DNA of 64,000 nt, taken from positions 4,030,001 to 4,094,000 of the forward strand of contig NZ_CP114013.1 in assembly GCF_028416635.1 (NCBI RefSeq), in the 5' to 3' direction. The position numbers were made by a program, and so were the translations under genes. Numbering within the stretch: position 1 is the stretch's first letter; the number at the start of each line of letters is the position of its first letter. Of this stretch, positions 1 to 8,299 are shown piece by piece. Below the pieces are notes generated by a model that searched no databases, was not told the origin of the DNA, and saw only the letters and a list, made by a program, of their open reading frames with translations. The stretch comes from Baekduia alba (GTDB lineage Bacteria; Actinomycetota; Thermoleophilia; Solirubrobacterales; Solirubrobacteraceae).

Positions 1-100
1 CGTCGGCGCCCTCGGCGACGTAGGCCTTCGCCGTCGCCAGGCCGATGCCGGCCGCGCCCCCGGTCACGATCACGACGCGCCGTGCGAACCGCCCCGACAT
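1..100 (-). CDS. SDR oxidoreductase, N-terminal fragment (cut by window edge)
   Basis: Only the first 33 codons are in the window. They begin MSGRFARRVVIVTGGAAGIG, which is the glycine-rich TGxxxGIG dinucleotide-binding loop of a classical short-chain dehydrogenase. The ATG follows the TAG stop of the haloalkane dehalogenase-like gene with no gap, so it is almost certainly co-transcribed as the next gene of the leftward operon. Substrate cannot be judged from this piece. Confidence 0.8.
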   Translation of the reverse strand, partial: MSGRFARRVVIVTGGAAGIGLATAKAYVAEGAD

Positions 101-991
101 CTAGCGGACCTCCTGCGAGCTGCTGACCCACGGCTCGGTGCGCAGCCCGTGCCGGTCGGCCCAGGCCGCGACGGCCGCGCCGATCGCCTCCGGCTGGTCC
201 TCCGGGGCGTGGTGCAGCGCCGGGCCGCAGTGCGCGACCTCCAGGCCGGCGATGTGCTCCTCGCACCAGCCGATCAGCGCGTCGTCCGACCACGGCGCGC
301 CCTCGAAGGCGAGCAGGAGCTTGGGCACCTCGGGCGTGTCGGCCATCCAGCGCCCGTAGGCCTCGACGCGGTCGACCACGTCGGCGGGCTCGCCGTCGAT
401 CGGGATCTCGCGCGGGAAGCGCAGCAGCGGCCGGCGCGACTCCGGCGTCGGGAACGGCTTGCGGTACGCGTCCATCTCGGCCCCCGACAGCGTCCGGCGC
501 ACCGACATCGGCAGCGCCTTCTCGATCAGCACGTTCTGCTCGAGCACCATCTGCTCGCCCACGCCCTCGGTGCGGAACCCGCGGAACAGCTGCTGGCCCG
601 AGGGCGGGAACTCGTCCCACGCCAGCGGGCGCACGATCGTCTCCAGGAACGCGACGCCGCGCGTGCGGCCGGGGTGCCGGGCGGCCCAGTCCAGGGCCAG
701 CACGCCGCCCCAGTCGTGGCCGACGAAGACGATGTCGTCGAGCATCAGCGCGTCGATCCACGCCTCGAGGTACCGCACATGGTCGGCGATGCGGTAGTCG
801 ATGTCCGGCTTGCCGGAGGCGCCGGTGCCGATCAGGTCGGGCGCCAGGCACCGGCCCGGCGACCCGATCGCGGGGATCACGTTGCGCCAGAGGTACGACG
901 ACATCGGGTTGCCGTGCAGCAGCACGATCGGCGGCCCCTCGCCGACGTCGACGTAGGCGATCGTCGAGTCCAGGATCTCGATGGTGTCCAT
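101..991 (-). CDS. Haloalkane dehalogenase-like alpha/beta hydrolase
   Basis: This 296-residue protein has the haloalkane dehalogenase signature in order: HGNP with Asn28, DLIGTGASGKP around 52-62, GHDWGG with nucleophile Asp93 and halide-binding Trp94, FLET with Glu117, and GPALHHAPED with His260. That is the full Asp-Glu-His triad plus the Asn/Trp halide pair of the DhaA (HLD-II) subfamily. Such enzymes hydrolyse carbon-halogen bonds of haloalkanes to alcohols in the cytoplasm. It lies between an SDR and an NmrA-like gene in a leftward operon, so the alcohol product could pass to the adjacent SDR (inference). Family recognition is firm; actual dehalogenation of a natural substrate is not shown by sequence. 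Confidence 0.85.
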   Translation of the reverse strand: MDTIEILDSTIAYVDVGEGPPIVLLHGNPMSSYLWRNVIPAIGSPGRCLAPDLIGTGASGKPDIDYRIADHVRYLEAWIDALMLDDIVFVGHDWGGVLALDWAARHPGRTRGVAFLETIVRPLAWDEFPPSGQQLFRGFRTEGVGEQMVLEQNVLIEKALPMSVRRTLSGAEMDAYRKPFPTPESRRPLLRFPREIPIDGEPADVVDRVEAYGRWMADTPEVPKLLLAFEGAPWSDDALIGWCEEHIAGLEVAHCGPALHHAPEDQPEAIGAAVAAWADRHGLRTEPWVSSSQEVR

Positions 992-1008
992 GGTGGTGCT
1001 CCTTGCTC

Positions 1009-1851
1009 TCAGTCGGCGAACAGCCGCGCGTTGGCGGCCGCCCAGTCGGCGAACGGCAGCGCCGGGCGGCCGAGCAGCTGCGCGACGTCGTCGGTGGTCG
1101 GGCCCGGCTGGGCCGCGTAGTCGGCCAGCGAGCCGAGCAGGCGGTCGGCGATCTCGGACGGGACGCCGTTGGCGACCATCCCGGCCTTGGCCTGGGCCGG
1201 CGTCAGCTCCACCAGCTCCAGCGACCGCCCGATCGTCTCGGCGATGGCCGCGAGCTTCTCGCGCTGGTCCAGCGCCCGCGGCCCGGTCAGCACATAGGCC
1301 TTGCCTTCATGCCCTGGATCGACCAGGACCCGGGCGGCGACCGCGGAGAGGTCGCGCTCGACCAGCGGTGCGGTGGCCGCGCCCGGGTAGGCGGCGCGGA
1401 CCACGCCGCCGTTGCGGATCTGCGGCGCCCAGAGCCGCACGTTGCCGGCGAAGTCGCCGGCGCGCAGCAGCGTCCAGCTCAGCCCCGACGCGCGGACGAG
1501 GTCCTCGAGCACGCGGAAGCGATCGGCGAAGCGCGGCTCGCCCGCCGGGAACGCCACGGTCATCGCCGACAGCAGCACCGCGTGCTGCACGCCGTGCGCG
1601 GCCGCGAGCGCCAGGAGCTGCTCGGCGCCGCCCTCGACGGCGGCCGGGTTGAGGAAGATCGCGCGCACGCCGTCGAGGTGCGGCGCGAGCGCGGCCGGGT
1701 CGGCGAGGTCGGCCGCGACGGGCACGACGCCGTCCGGGAGCGCGGCGGCCTCCGGGTGCCGGGCGACGGCGACCACGCGCTCGCCACCCTGCGCCAGCAG
1801 GGTGACGAGCTCGCGGCCGACCGTTCCCGTCGCTCCCGTGACCAGGATCAT
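1009..1851 (-). CDS. NmrA-like NAD(P)-binding protein
   Basis: This is a 280-residue atypical SDR opening MILVTGATGTVGRELV, the GxxGxxG Rossmann loop of the NmrA / NAD(P)H-binding family. No YxxxK catalytic pair is evident. Such proteins act as redox sensors or as quinone or isoflavone-type reductases. It is a paralogue of the N-terminal part of the gene at 14276-15553: both share the start, an INPAA/LNPAA stretch and the C-terminal LLGRPAL motif. It sits 10 nt after the DUF849 gene and 17 nt before the dehalogenase-like gene, within the leftward operon. Function is inferred only at family level. Confidence 0.85.
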   Translation of the reverse strand: MILVTGATGTVGRELVTLLAQGGERVVAVARHPEAAALPDGVVPVAADLADPAALAPHLDGVRAIFLNPAAVEGGAEQLLALAAAHGVQHAVLLSAMTVAFPAGEPRFADRFRVLEDLVRASGLSWTLLRAGDFAGNVRLWAPQIRNGGVVRAAYPGAATAPLVERDLSAVAARVLVDPGHEGKAYVLTGPRALDQREKLAAIAETIGRSLELVELTPAQAKAGMVANGVPSEIADRLLGSLADYAAQPGPTTDDVAQLLGRPALPFADWAAANARLFAD

Positions 1852-1861
1852 GGGCGCGTGC

Positions 1862-2833
1862 TCACGTCGTCGGGAGCCCGAGAGCCGCGCGGTACTCGTC
1901 CGCCGTCGCGACCTCGCGTCCGAGCAGCTGCGCGATGGTCTTCGCCGTCGTGAACATCTCGAGGTTGTTCTCGACGACGTCGTCGCTGCGCGGGCTGCGC
2001 CAGTAGGTGTCCTCGGTGCCGACGCGGATGTGCAGGCCCATCATCGTGGCCAGCGTCGTCATGTACATGGTCGCCCGGCCCGCGGCGCAGACCGTGATCT
2101 GCGCGCCCTCGTCCAGCGCCTTGAGCTGGTTGACCATCAGGAACAGCTGCTGGGCCATGTCCTGGGTGTTGGGCGCCCAGGTCCCGGACAGCAGCGTCCG
2201 CCCCGAGTCGAACGGCAACCCGTACAGGATGATGAACGTGTAGGGCTTCTCGAGGATCCCCGTGTCGATGAAGCGGCGCTTGGCCAGCTCGACCTCGCCC
2301 GGGCTGTGGATCACGATCTCCGGCTTGACGCCCGCCTCCTGCAGCGCCTGCACGGCCGGGACCGCGAACCGCGGCGGATGGCCCGACGCGCACGGCCCGA
2401 CCTCGCACAGCCCGGCGCGCACCGGCTCCATGCACTCGTCGAAGGACTCGCCGTTGAGCACGTTGAGGTTCGACACGAAGCTCCGGCCGAAGCGCTCGCG
2501 CAGCGGCTCGACGACCACCTTGTAGCTCTCGACCGGCGAGAAGTCGCGGTCCAGCCGCCGGCCCTCCGCGTCGATCAGGAACCCGTAGTCGATGTGCACG
2601 CCGGTCGCGCCGGCCGCGATGACGTCGCCGGCCTCCGCGAGGAAGCCGTCGAGCGTCGTCGGGTGCTGGGTCTCCTGCTCCTTGGAGAACCGGCCCGCCA
2701 GCGCGACGTGCACCCCGAGCTTGGCCGGGATGTCCCACGCCGGCTGCACGCGCAGGTCGCCAGCGAACTTGTACTCCTTGAGCTCGCGCTCCGCCGCGTC
2801 CCAGAGGGCGAGCGGCTCGTCGACGGCGCTCAC
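1862..2833 (-). CDS. DUF849 / beta-keto acid cleavage enzyme-like protein
   Basis: This 323-residue protein starts at a GTG that overlaps the preceding stop (GTGA). It has the BKACE (DUF849) layout: AGATGVHIDYG around residue 80 and a C-terminal GLHIRVGTEDTYW followed by GREVATADEYRAALGL. BKACE enzymes are zinc-dependent TIM barrels that condense a beta-keto acid with acetyl-CoA to give acetoacetate and a new acyl-CoA. The usual metal motif is His-x-His; here the second position is Asp (HID), so metal binding or chemistry may differ. In the operon it lies between NADPH-FMN reductase and NmrA-like genes, suggesting a late cleavage step of a catabolic pathway (inference). Confidence 0.8.
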   Translation of the reverse strand: MSAVDEPLALWDAAERELKEYKFAGDLRVQPAWDIPAKLGVHVALAGRFSKEQETQHPTTLDGFLAEAGDVIAAGATGVHIDYGFLIDAEGRRLDRDFSPVESYKVVVEPLRERFGRSFVSNLNVLNGESFDECMEPVRAGLCEVGPCASGHPPRFAVPAVQALQEAGVKPEIVIHSPGEVELAKRRFIDTGILEKPYTFIILYGLPFDSGRTLLSGTWAPNTQDMAQQLFLMVNQLKALDEGAQITVCAAGRATMYMTTLATMMGLHIRVGTEDTYWRSPRSDDVVENNLEMFTTAKTIAQLLGREVATADEYRAALGLPTT

Positions 2834-3450
2834 AGGCTCCACCCTTCTCCGTCGACGCGGGCGTAGTCGGCCGCGGGGACCACGACGCTCGCGCGCAGCT
2901 CGGCCAGCAGCTGGGCCAGCCAGCCGCGCACGGTCTCGTCGGCGAACGCGCCGTCGGCGTCGAAGCACTGGTAGACCGACGGGATCGCGAGCTCCTTGGT
3001 GCCGACCGTGACGGCGCCGGCGGCGTGCACGATCTGGCGCAGGTGGTGCAGCGCGAGCAGCCCGCCGGAGGGGCCGGGCGACGCGGCGACGATCGTGACC
3101 GGCTTGCCCAGGAGGCTGCCGGTCCCGTGCGGCCGCGAGCACCAGTCCAGCGCGTTCTTGATCGTGGCCGGGACCGAGCGGTTGTACTCGGGCGTGACGA
3201 TCAGGAGCGCGTCGGCCTCGCGCAGCTCGTTGCGCAGCTGCCGCACGGACGCGGGTGCCGCGTCCTCGGCCTCGTCGTCCTGGTTGAAGTAGGGCAGCTG
3301 CTCGAGGCCGGCGTGGACCTCGACCGCCAGCGCGGGCGCGGCGATGTCGACCATCGCCTCCAGCAGCCGCGTGCTGAACGCGCCCGCGCGCAGGCTGCCG
3401 CCCAGCGCGAGGACCCGGATCGGCCGGGCCTCCGTGACCGAGGCGGCCAT
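2830..3450 (-). CDS. NADPH-dependent FMN reductase family protein
   Basis: This 206-residue flavodoxin-like protein has the FMN phosphate loop GGSLRAGAFSTRLLEA near 18-33 and the family motif PEYNRSVPATIKNALDW near 87-103. Members reduce FMN, quinones or azo compounds with NADPH and may feed reduced flavin to a monooxygenase. The start ATG shares one base with the stop of the VOC gene (TGATG), and its own stop overlaps the DUF849 start, so it is translationally coupled on both sides. No flavin monooxygenase partner is visible in the operon inside the window. Confidence 0.85.
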   Translation of the reverse strand: MAASVTEARPIRVLALGGSLRAGAFSTRLLEAMVDIAAPALAVEVHAGLEQLPYFNQDDEAEDAAPASVRQLRNELREADALLIVTPEYNRSVPATIKNALDWCSRPHGTGSLLGKPVTIVAASPGPSGGLLALHHLRQIVHAAGAVTVGTKELAIPSVYQCFDADGAFADETVRGWLAQLLAELRASVVVPAADYARVDGEGWSL

Positions 3451-4028
3451 CAGCCGTTGTCCGGCCAGTTGTGGAACAGCTCGCCGGTGCCCCACTTGGG
3501 GTGGCCGACGCCGGGCGCGCCGAAGACGCCGATCGTCTTGTCCGTGGGGAAGTCCTCGTAGGTGACGATCTCCAGCTTGTGGCCCTCGGGGCTCGCGAAG
3601 TACGCCGAGTAGCTGTCGCCGCCAACGTGCTCGGCGGGCCCGAAGACCGGGATGCCGAGCGACCGCAGCCGCTCGCAGTTGCGCTCCAGCCCCTCGGCGG
3701 TCGTGGTGAACGCCCAGTGCGGCCACGGGTTCGGGTCGTCCTTGCCGACCTTCTGGACGCCGTCGATCGGCGGCGAGCACTGGAACAGCACGTTGCCCAC
3801 GCGCAGGAACGCCTGCTTGGGGCGGCCGCCGCCCGGCGCCTGGTCGAAGCCCACGACGTAGTAGGGCTCGCCGCCGAGCACCTCGATGACGAAGCGCGCC
3901 ATCAGCTCGACGTCGGCGCACGGGATCGCGCAGTGGTCCATGCCGAGAAGATCGAACGCGTTGTCGTCGCGCAGGAACCGGTCCTCTCGCGCGGTGTTGC
4001 AGTCCTTCAACTCACGTACTTCGGTCAT
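3450..4028 (-). CDS. VOC (glyoxalase/extradiol dioxygenase fold) protein
   Basis: First gene of the leftward operon, 192 residues. I chose the ATG at 4028 because AGGAGG lies 7 nt upstream. It shows a beta-alpha-beta-beta-beta pattern typical of the vicinal oxygen chelate fold, with candidate metal residues in MDHCAIPC and the terminal KLEIVTYED. The protein could be a ring-cleavage dioxygenase, isomerase or glyoxalase; the sequence does not decide. A GTATTTGC element lies 55 nt upstream on this strand. Confidence 0.8.
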   Translation of the reverse strand: MTEVRELKDCNTAREDRFLRDDNAFDLLGMDHCAIPCADVELMARFVIEVLGGEPYYVVGFDQAPGGGRPKQAFLRVGNVLFQCSPPIDGVQKVGKDDPNPWPHWAFTTTAEGLERNCERLRSLGIPVFGPAEHVGGDSYSAYFASPEGHKLEIVTYEDFPTDKTIGVFGAPGVGHPKWGTGELFHNWPDNG

Positions 4029-4083
4029 CGTGCCTCCTGTCGCGACGGTTTGCGCTGAACCTATGATCTGGCAGTGATGTCGC

Positions 4084-4129
4084 GCAAATACGGATATTGA
4101 GCGCTCTGCATAGCCCAATAGGTATTTGC
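4084..4129. promoter_or_regulatory. Divergent control region with two inverted GTATTTGC elements
   Basis: Between the divergent VOC and dienelactone hydrolase genes lie GCAAATAC (4084-4091) and GTATTTGC (4122-4129), facing outward. Each is flanked internally by a TATTG/CAATA stretch, so the whole 46 bp is an imperfect palindrome. The right-hand copy ends 32 nt before the dienelactone hydrolase ATG. The same octamer recurs before three other transcription units in this window. It may be a promoter core element or an activator site. Confidence 0.6.
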
Positions 4130-4161
4130 TGGCGTGCGTCGGGCGACCTACGGTCCGCCCC

Positions 4162-4845
4162 ATGGGCAAGATGATCAGCTTCGCCACCGCCGACGGCAGC
4201 GCCGACGGCCACCTCGCCGAGGCCGCGCCGGGGTCGCCCGCGGTCGTGGTGCTCCAGGAGTGGTGGGGCCTGACGCCGCACATCAAGGAGGTGGCCGACC
4301 GCTTCGCGGCCGCCGGCTTCACGGCACTGGCGCCGGACCTCTACCACGGCGAGACGGTCGGCCACCCCGACGACGCGAAGCGCATGATGATGGCGTTGAG
4401 CATGGACCGGGCCGCGGTGGAGCTGCGCGGCGCCGTCGACCTGCTGCTCGACCTGCCGACCGTCAGCGGCGACCACGTCGGCGCCGTCGGCTTCTGCCTC
4501 GGCGGCGGGCTCGCGCTCTTCCTCGCGTCGATCGAGCCGCGGGTCCGGGCGACCGTCGACTTCTACGGGGTCCTGCCGGTGCCCGGCGCCAGGCCCGACC
4601 TCACGACGGTCCGCGGCGCGGTCCAGGGCCACTTCGGCGCCGACGACGCCTACATCGACGCCGACGCGCGCGCCGGGCTGACCGCGACGCTCGAGGACGC
4701 CGGCGTCGCCACCGAGCTCCACGTGTACGCCGCCGGGCACGCGTTCTTCAACGACGACCGCCCGGAGGCGTACGAGCCGACGGCGGCTGAGACCGCGTGG
4801 GACCGGACGGAGGAGTTCCTGCGGACGCGGCTCGCCGCGTCCTGA
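4162..4845 (+). CDS. Dienelactone hydrolase family protein
   Basis: This 227-residue protein contains the family signature QEWWG (Glu33), the nucleophile elbow GFCLGG with Cys112, an Asp in FGADD near 161 and His193 in AAGHAFF, i.e. the Cys-Asp-His triad of ClcD-type enzymes. These hydrolyse dienelactone to maleylacetate in (chloro)catechol degradation, but many relatives act on other lactones or esters. I use the ATG at 4162; an upstream in-frame start at 4126 would run into the control element. It is monocistronic and divergent from the VOC operon, with a shared regulatory region. Confidence 0.9.
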   Translation: MGKMISFATADGSADGHLAEAAPGSPAVVVLQEWWGLTPHIKEVADRFAAAGFTALAPDLYHGETVGHPDDAKRMMMALSMDRAAVELRGAVDLLLDLPTVSGDHVGAVGFCLGGGLALFLASIEPRVRATVDFYGVLPVPGARPDLTTVRGAVQGHFGADDAYIDADARAGLTATLEDAGVATELHVYAAGHAFFNDDRPEAYEPTAAETAWDRTEEFLRTRLAAS

Positions 4846-4879
4846 CGCTGCGGACATCGCCGCGTCCCTTCACCTAGTT

Positions 4880-4917
4880 GGTTGATCCGTTCAACCATAC
4901 AGATGACGCGTTCACCC
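4880..4917. promoter_or_regulatory. Operator-like palindrome upstream of tetR
   Basis: GGTTGATC-C-GTTCAACC (4880-4896) is a near-perfect 17-bp inverted repeat. A third half-site, GTTCACCC, follows at 4910-4917. The same palindrome with its flanking TACAGATGA stretch occurs in opposite orientation at 14239-14255. Position 45 bp before the TetR ATG suggests autoregulation by the TetR protein. Confidence 0.6.
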
Positions 4918-4940
4918 GTGGGGATATATGCTCCGGCTCA

Positions 4941-5546
4941 ATGCCGAAGTCCCCGCGCCGCGCGCCTGCACGCGAAGAACGCCGACTGGATCCCGAGCGC
5001 TCGCGCGCCGCGTTGCTCGAGGCCGCCCGCACCGAGTTCTCCGCCAAGGGCTACGCAGGCGCCCGCGTCGCCGAGATCGCCGAGAGGGCCGGGCTCAACA
5101 GCCAGCTGATCACCTACTACTTCGGCGGCAAGGCCGGGCTCTACCAGGAGCTGCAGCGCCAATGGCTCGTGGCCGAGTCGCGGTTCGCCGACACCTCGCT
5201 CTCGCTCGCCGAGCTCACGGTCCGCTACCTCCAGGAGGAGCTGCGCGACCCGAGCTGGTCCCGCCTGGCGCTGTGGAGCGGTCTCGCCGAGGACGCGTCG
5301 CCACCGTCGACGCTCGACCGCGAGGATCTCAGCGACCTCGAGCGCCGCCAGGCCGAGGGCGAGATCGCGGCCGATCTCGACCCGGCCGCGGTGCTGCTGA
5401 TGCTGATCGGCGCGGTCGCGGCCCCGATCGCCCTGCCCGACCAGGCCAGGCGCATCACGGGGATGGACCCCGAGTCGCCGGAGTTCGCCGAGCACTACGC
5501 CGAGCAGCTGCGCAGGGTGATCCTGCGCCTCGGCGCCGACGGCTAG
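4941..5546 (+). CDS. TetR/AcrR family transcriptional regulator
   Basis: This 201-residue protein has an N-terminal TetR helix-turn-helix: AALLEAARTEFSAKGYAGAR, then IAERAGLNSQLITYYFGGK, where the YYFGGK stretch is the recognition-helix end. The C-terminal ligand domain is unremarkable. I use the ATG at 4941 because earlier in-frame starts lie inside the operator palindrome. The likely targets are its own promoter and that of the NmrA fusion gene at 14276, which carries the same palindrome. The ligand is unknown. Its stop overlaps the convergent YCII gene by 4 nt. Confidence 0.85.
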   Translation: MPKSPRRAPAREERRLDPERSRAALLEAARTEFSAKGYAGARVAEIAERAGLNSQLITYYFGGKAGLYQELQRQWLVAESRFADTSLSLAELTVRYLQEELRDPSWSRLALWSGLAEDASPPSTLDREDLSDLERRQAEGEIAADLDPAAVLLMLIGAVAAPIALPDQARRITGMDPESPEFAEHYAEQLRRVILRLGADG

Positions 5547-5887
5547 GCGAGCACGCCGGTCGAGCCCCAGAACCGGACCTTCAACAACCCGTTCTTGGGG
5601 TCGATCCGGAAGAGCTCGTAGGACCGCGCGCCTTCGCTGATGAAGGGGTCGCTCTCGGCGAACGCTCGGGCCGCGGCGAAGTCGTCGGCGCGCGCGATGA
5701 TGAAGCCGGCGTCGGGCCCGGGCGCCGGCTCGGTCTGCCCGGTGCCGGTCAGCACCAGGCGCTCGGCGTCGAGCTGCTCCTCCAGCCACGCCATGTGCCG
5801 GTCCATGAGCGGCATGACGCCGCGGGGATCACCGATCGCCCGCTGCATGATGAGGAAGTAGGACGGCTGCTGCGGGACGTCGGACAT
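5543..5887 (-). CDS. YCII-related protein
   Basis: This 114-residue protein fits the YciI-like ferredoxin-fold family: N-terminal YFLIMQRA, central MPLMDRHMAWLEEQL, then GFIIARADDFAAARAFAESDPF, the usual His and Asp-Pro landmarks. Some family members are dehydrochlorinases (TftG) in haloaromatic degradation, others have no known role. It stands alone, convergent with tetR, and lacks the GTATTTGC element in its upstream region. Confidence 0.8.
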   Translation of the reverse strand: MSDVPQQPSYFLIMQRAIGDPRGVMPLMDRHMAWLEEQLDAERLVLTGTGQTEPAPGPDAGFIIARADDFAAARAFAESDPFISEGARSYELFRIDPKNGLLKVRFWGSTGVLA

Positions 5888-5978
5888 GGCGCGAACCTAC
5901 TCCGCCGAGTCGCGCGCGACCAAGAGCTATGTGATGACGCGGGGATAGCCGGGCGGCGATGGCTCGGCGGCGCAGGTC

Positions 5979-5986
5979 GTATTTGC
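5979..5986 (+). promoter_or_regulatory. GTATTTGC element before SDR gene
   Basis: The exact octamer lies 32 nt before the SDR start, the same distance as before the dienelactone hydrolase gene. A GCGATG hexamer lies 17 nt upstream, matching GCTATG-N17 before the VOC and homogentisate-dioxygenase-like genes. Confidence 0.5.
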
Positions 5987-6018
5987 GCCGGCGCGTGAGC
6001 CGCGAGTACGTTCGGCCC

Positions 6019-6918
6019 ATGGGTCGACTGGCGGGCAAGGTGGCGCTCATCACGGGCACGGGCAGCGGGCACGGCCGCGCGGGCGCGCTGCGCTTCGCCG
6101 CCGAGGGCGCGCGCGTCGTCGGCTGCGACCTCGACGTCGAGGCGGCCGAGGAGACCGTGCGGCTGGTCCGCGCCGCGGGCGGCGAGATGGCGTCGGTGGC
6201 GCCGCTGGACCTCGCGACCCCCGACGGGCCCCCACGTTTCGTCGACGCGGCGATCGCCGCGTTCGGCGACGTCGACGTCCTGTGGAACAACGCCGCCTCG
6301 CAGCGCCTGGGCACGATCGCCCAGCAGTCGATCGACGACTTCAACTACACCCTGACGCATGAGCTGACGCTCGTCTTCGCCACCATCCAGGCGGCGCTGC
6401 CGTCGTTCGAGCGCCGCGGCGGCGGGGCGATCGTCAACACGGGCTCGGCCGCGGCGACCGTCGGCTCGGGCTGGGTCGGCAACCTCCCGGGCATGTTGTC
6501 GCACAGCATCGGCAAGGCCGGCGTCGTGCGCATGTCGCAGGTGCTGGCGGTCGAGCTGGCGCCCTCCGAGATCCGCGTCAACAGCGTCTCCCCCGGGATC
6601 ATCGAGACCGGCGCCAGCCGTCGGATCATCGGGACCGAGGACGCGCCCGGCCCGCTGCGCGAGCCGTTCGTCGACCAGCTGCTCGTGCGGCGCATCGGCC
6701 GGCCGGAGGACGTCGCCGACGCGGCGCTGTACCTCGCCTCCGACGAGGCGTCCTACGTCACCGGCATCGACCTCGTGGTCGACGGCGGCTGGACCGCCTC
6801 GGGTGGCGTGGGCCGCACGCGGGCCGACGCGCGCGTGCGCCTCGAGCAGGTCCGGCGGACGCTCAGCGCGGCGGCAGCGCCAGCGTCGGCACCCGCCGCC
6901 GGCGCGCCAGGCGCGTGA
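6019..6918 (+). CDS. SDR family oxidoreductase with atypical active site
   Basis: This 299-residue SDR has the TGTGSGHG cofactor loop, the NNAAS motif and the PGIIETG segment. At the catalytic YxxxK position the sequence reads SHSIGK, so Tyr is replaced by His while Lys is kept; the catalytic Ser is present in NTGSAAA. The cofactor site looks intact, so the protein may use an altered proton relay or be a non-catalytic binder. A 45-residue Ala/Gly/Arg-rich tail extends past the usual DGGW end and overlaps the convergent USP-like gene by 56 bp. Confidence 0.85.
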   Translation: MGRLAGKVALITGTGSGHGRAGALRFAAEGARVVGCDLDVEAAEETVRLVRAAGGEMASVAPLDLATPDGPPRFVDAAIAAFGDVDVLWNNAASQRLGTIAQQSIDDFNYTLTHELTLVFATIQAALPSFERRGGGAIVNTGSAAATVGSGWVGNLPGMLSHSIGKAGVVRMSQVLAVELAPSEIRVNSVSPGIIETGASRRIIGTEDAPGPLREPFVDQLLVRRIGRPEDVADAALYLASDEASYVTGIDLVVDGGWTASGGVGRTRADARVRLEQVRRTLSAAAAPASAPAAGAPGA

Positions 6919-7294
6919 GCCGCGTGGCGACGGTCGCGCGCCGCAGCGGGACGCCCCGCCGGCGCGCGCGGGCGATGCAGAGGTCGTAGATCCCGCAGTG
7001 CAACGCGAAGGCGAGCACGGCGACGCTCCCCGGCGGCAGGACCATCACGGACATGTCGAGGGCGACGGGCGCCGTGGCCAGCGCCTCGCTGGCCCACTCC
7101 TCGGCCTCCTCGCGCAGCTCTTCGCGCAGCGCGGTGAGGTCGTACGGCGCGAGGTGCGCCAGGCCGGGCGGCTCGTAGATCGGCACCGCGAGCGTCAGCG
7201 CGGCGCCGGCCGAGGCGGCGATCGCCATCGCGTCGGCGAGGCCGATCGTGTCGCGCTCGTCGGAGACGAACAGCACGTGGCGGTAGCGGAGCAT
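6863..7294 (-). CDS. Universal stress protein-like, third gene of cupin operon
   Basis: This 143-residue protein begins [12 protein letters not shown], with a C-terminal [13 protein letters not shown] segment and VPTLALPPR end, resembling the alpha/beta USP fold. The canonical ATP loop GxxGxxxxxxxxxGS is absent. A homologue with the same YDLCxAR landmark is encoded at 13714-14223, again as the last gene of a cupin-containing operon. It starts 2 nt after the stop of the dihydroxyphthalate-decarboxylase-like gene. Its last 56 bp are antisense to the SDR gene end. Function unknown. Confidence 0.7.
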   Translation of the reverse strand: MLRYRHVLFVSDERDTIGLADAMAIAASAGAALTLAVPIYEPPGLAHLAPYDLTALREELREEAEEWASEALATAPVALDMSVMVLPPGSVAVLAFALHCGIYDLCIARARRRGVPLRRATVATRLTRLARRRRVPTLALPPR

Positions 7295-7296
7295 CG

Positions 7297-8295
7297 TCAG
7301 ATCCGGAAGCGCTGCAGCGCCTCGGGGACGAAGAGCTCCTCGGGCTCCAGCAGCCGGGCGCACGCGCCCTGCTCGTAGGCGTAGCGCAGGAACGTCGAGA
7401 GCGTGGCGCGGTTGGCGTCCAGCCCGTAGGGCCACGGATCGTCGCCGACGAGGGCCTGCGCGCGCTCGGCGTTGGCGAACGCCCACGGGATCGGGAACGC
7501 GGGGGCGTTGGCGTCGAAGGCGCGGGCCAGCGCGCGGCGCTTGGCCTCCTCGAACGCGCGCACGAGGTTCATCGCCACCCAGCGGTGCTCGTCGTAGATC
7601 GCGCGCTTGAGGACGAGCACGTGCATGATCGGGAAGACGCCGGTGCTGGCGAGGTAGTCCTCCTCGACCGCGCGGTAGTCGGTGAACAGCCGGACGAGGC
7701 GGCCGCTGCCGTCGGTCGCCGCCGCCGGCGGGTGCGCCGCGATCACCGCGTCGAGGTCGCCCTCGACCAACATGTCGTTCAACGACCGGTCGGCCGCGAC
7801 GCGCAGCGCGATGCCCTCCGGAAGCGTGAGCGCCACCGGCTCGACGCGCCCCGGCTCGTTGGTCCCGCCCTGCACCCAGTCCACGCCGCGCAGGTCGATC
7901 CCGTGGACCTCCGCGAGCGCGCCGCGCGCGTAGACGGTCGCCGTCTGGGTCCACTCCGGGACGCCGATGCGTGCGCCAGCCAGCGCGCCCGGGTCGTCGA
8001 CCGGCCCGTCGGCGCGGATCCAGATCGCCGACTGGCGGAAGCTGCGCGACGGGAACACCGGCACGGCGACGAGCGAGTCGTCGCCCGCGGCGCGCAGGTT
8101 GGTGTACTTGGCCAGCGACAGCTCCGACACGTCCCACTCGCGGAAGACCGTGAAGCGGAAGAAGATCTCCTCCACCGGCAGCCGCAGGCAGACGAGGTCC
8201 ACCCCCTCCACCACGACGTCGCCGGCGACGAGGTCGCGGACGTGGTCGTACTCGCTGATCGCCAGCGTCAGCCTCGGCTTCACCCCGTCGGCCAT
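7297..8295 (-). CDS. 4,5-dihydroxyphthalate decarboxylase-like / PBP-like protein
   Basis: This 332-residue protein opens KPRLTLAISEYDHVRDLVAGDV and has RIGVPEWTQTATVYARGAL and a late FPIPWAFANAERAQAL segment, all typical of the Pht5-like family, which has a periplasmic-binding-protein fold but no signal peptide. The named member decarboxylates 4,5-dihydroxyphthalate to protocatechuate; many relatives are unassigned. It lies 4 nt downstream of a homogentisate-dioxygenase-like cupin, so decarboxylation of an aromatic acid coupled to ring cleavage is a reasonable but unproven idea. Confidence 0.7.
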   Translation of the reverse strand: MADGVKPRLTLAISEYDHVRDLVAGDVVVEGVDLVCLRLPVEEIFFRFTVFREWDVSELSLAKYTNLRAAGDDSLVAVPVFPSRSFRQSAIWIRADGPVDDPGALAGARIGVPEWTQTATVYARGALAEVHGIDLRGVDWVQGGTNEPGRVEPVALTLPEGIALRVAADRSLNDMLVEGDLDAVIAAHPPAAATDGSGRLVRLFTDYRAVEEDYLASTGVFPIMHVLVLKRAIYDEHRWVAMNLVRAFEEAKRRALARAFDANAPAFPIPWAFANAERAQALVGDDPWPYGLDANRATLSTFLRYAYEQGACARLLEPEELFVPEALQRFRI

Positions 8296-8299
8296 CGGA

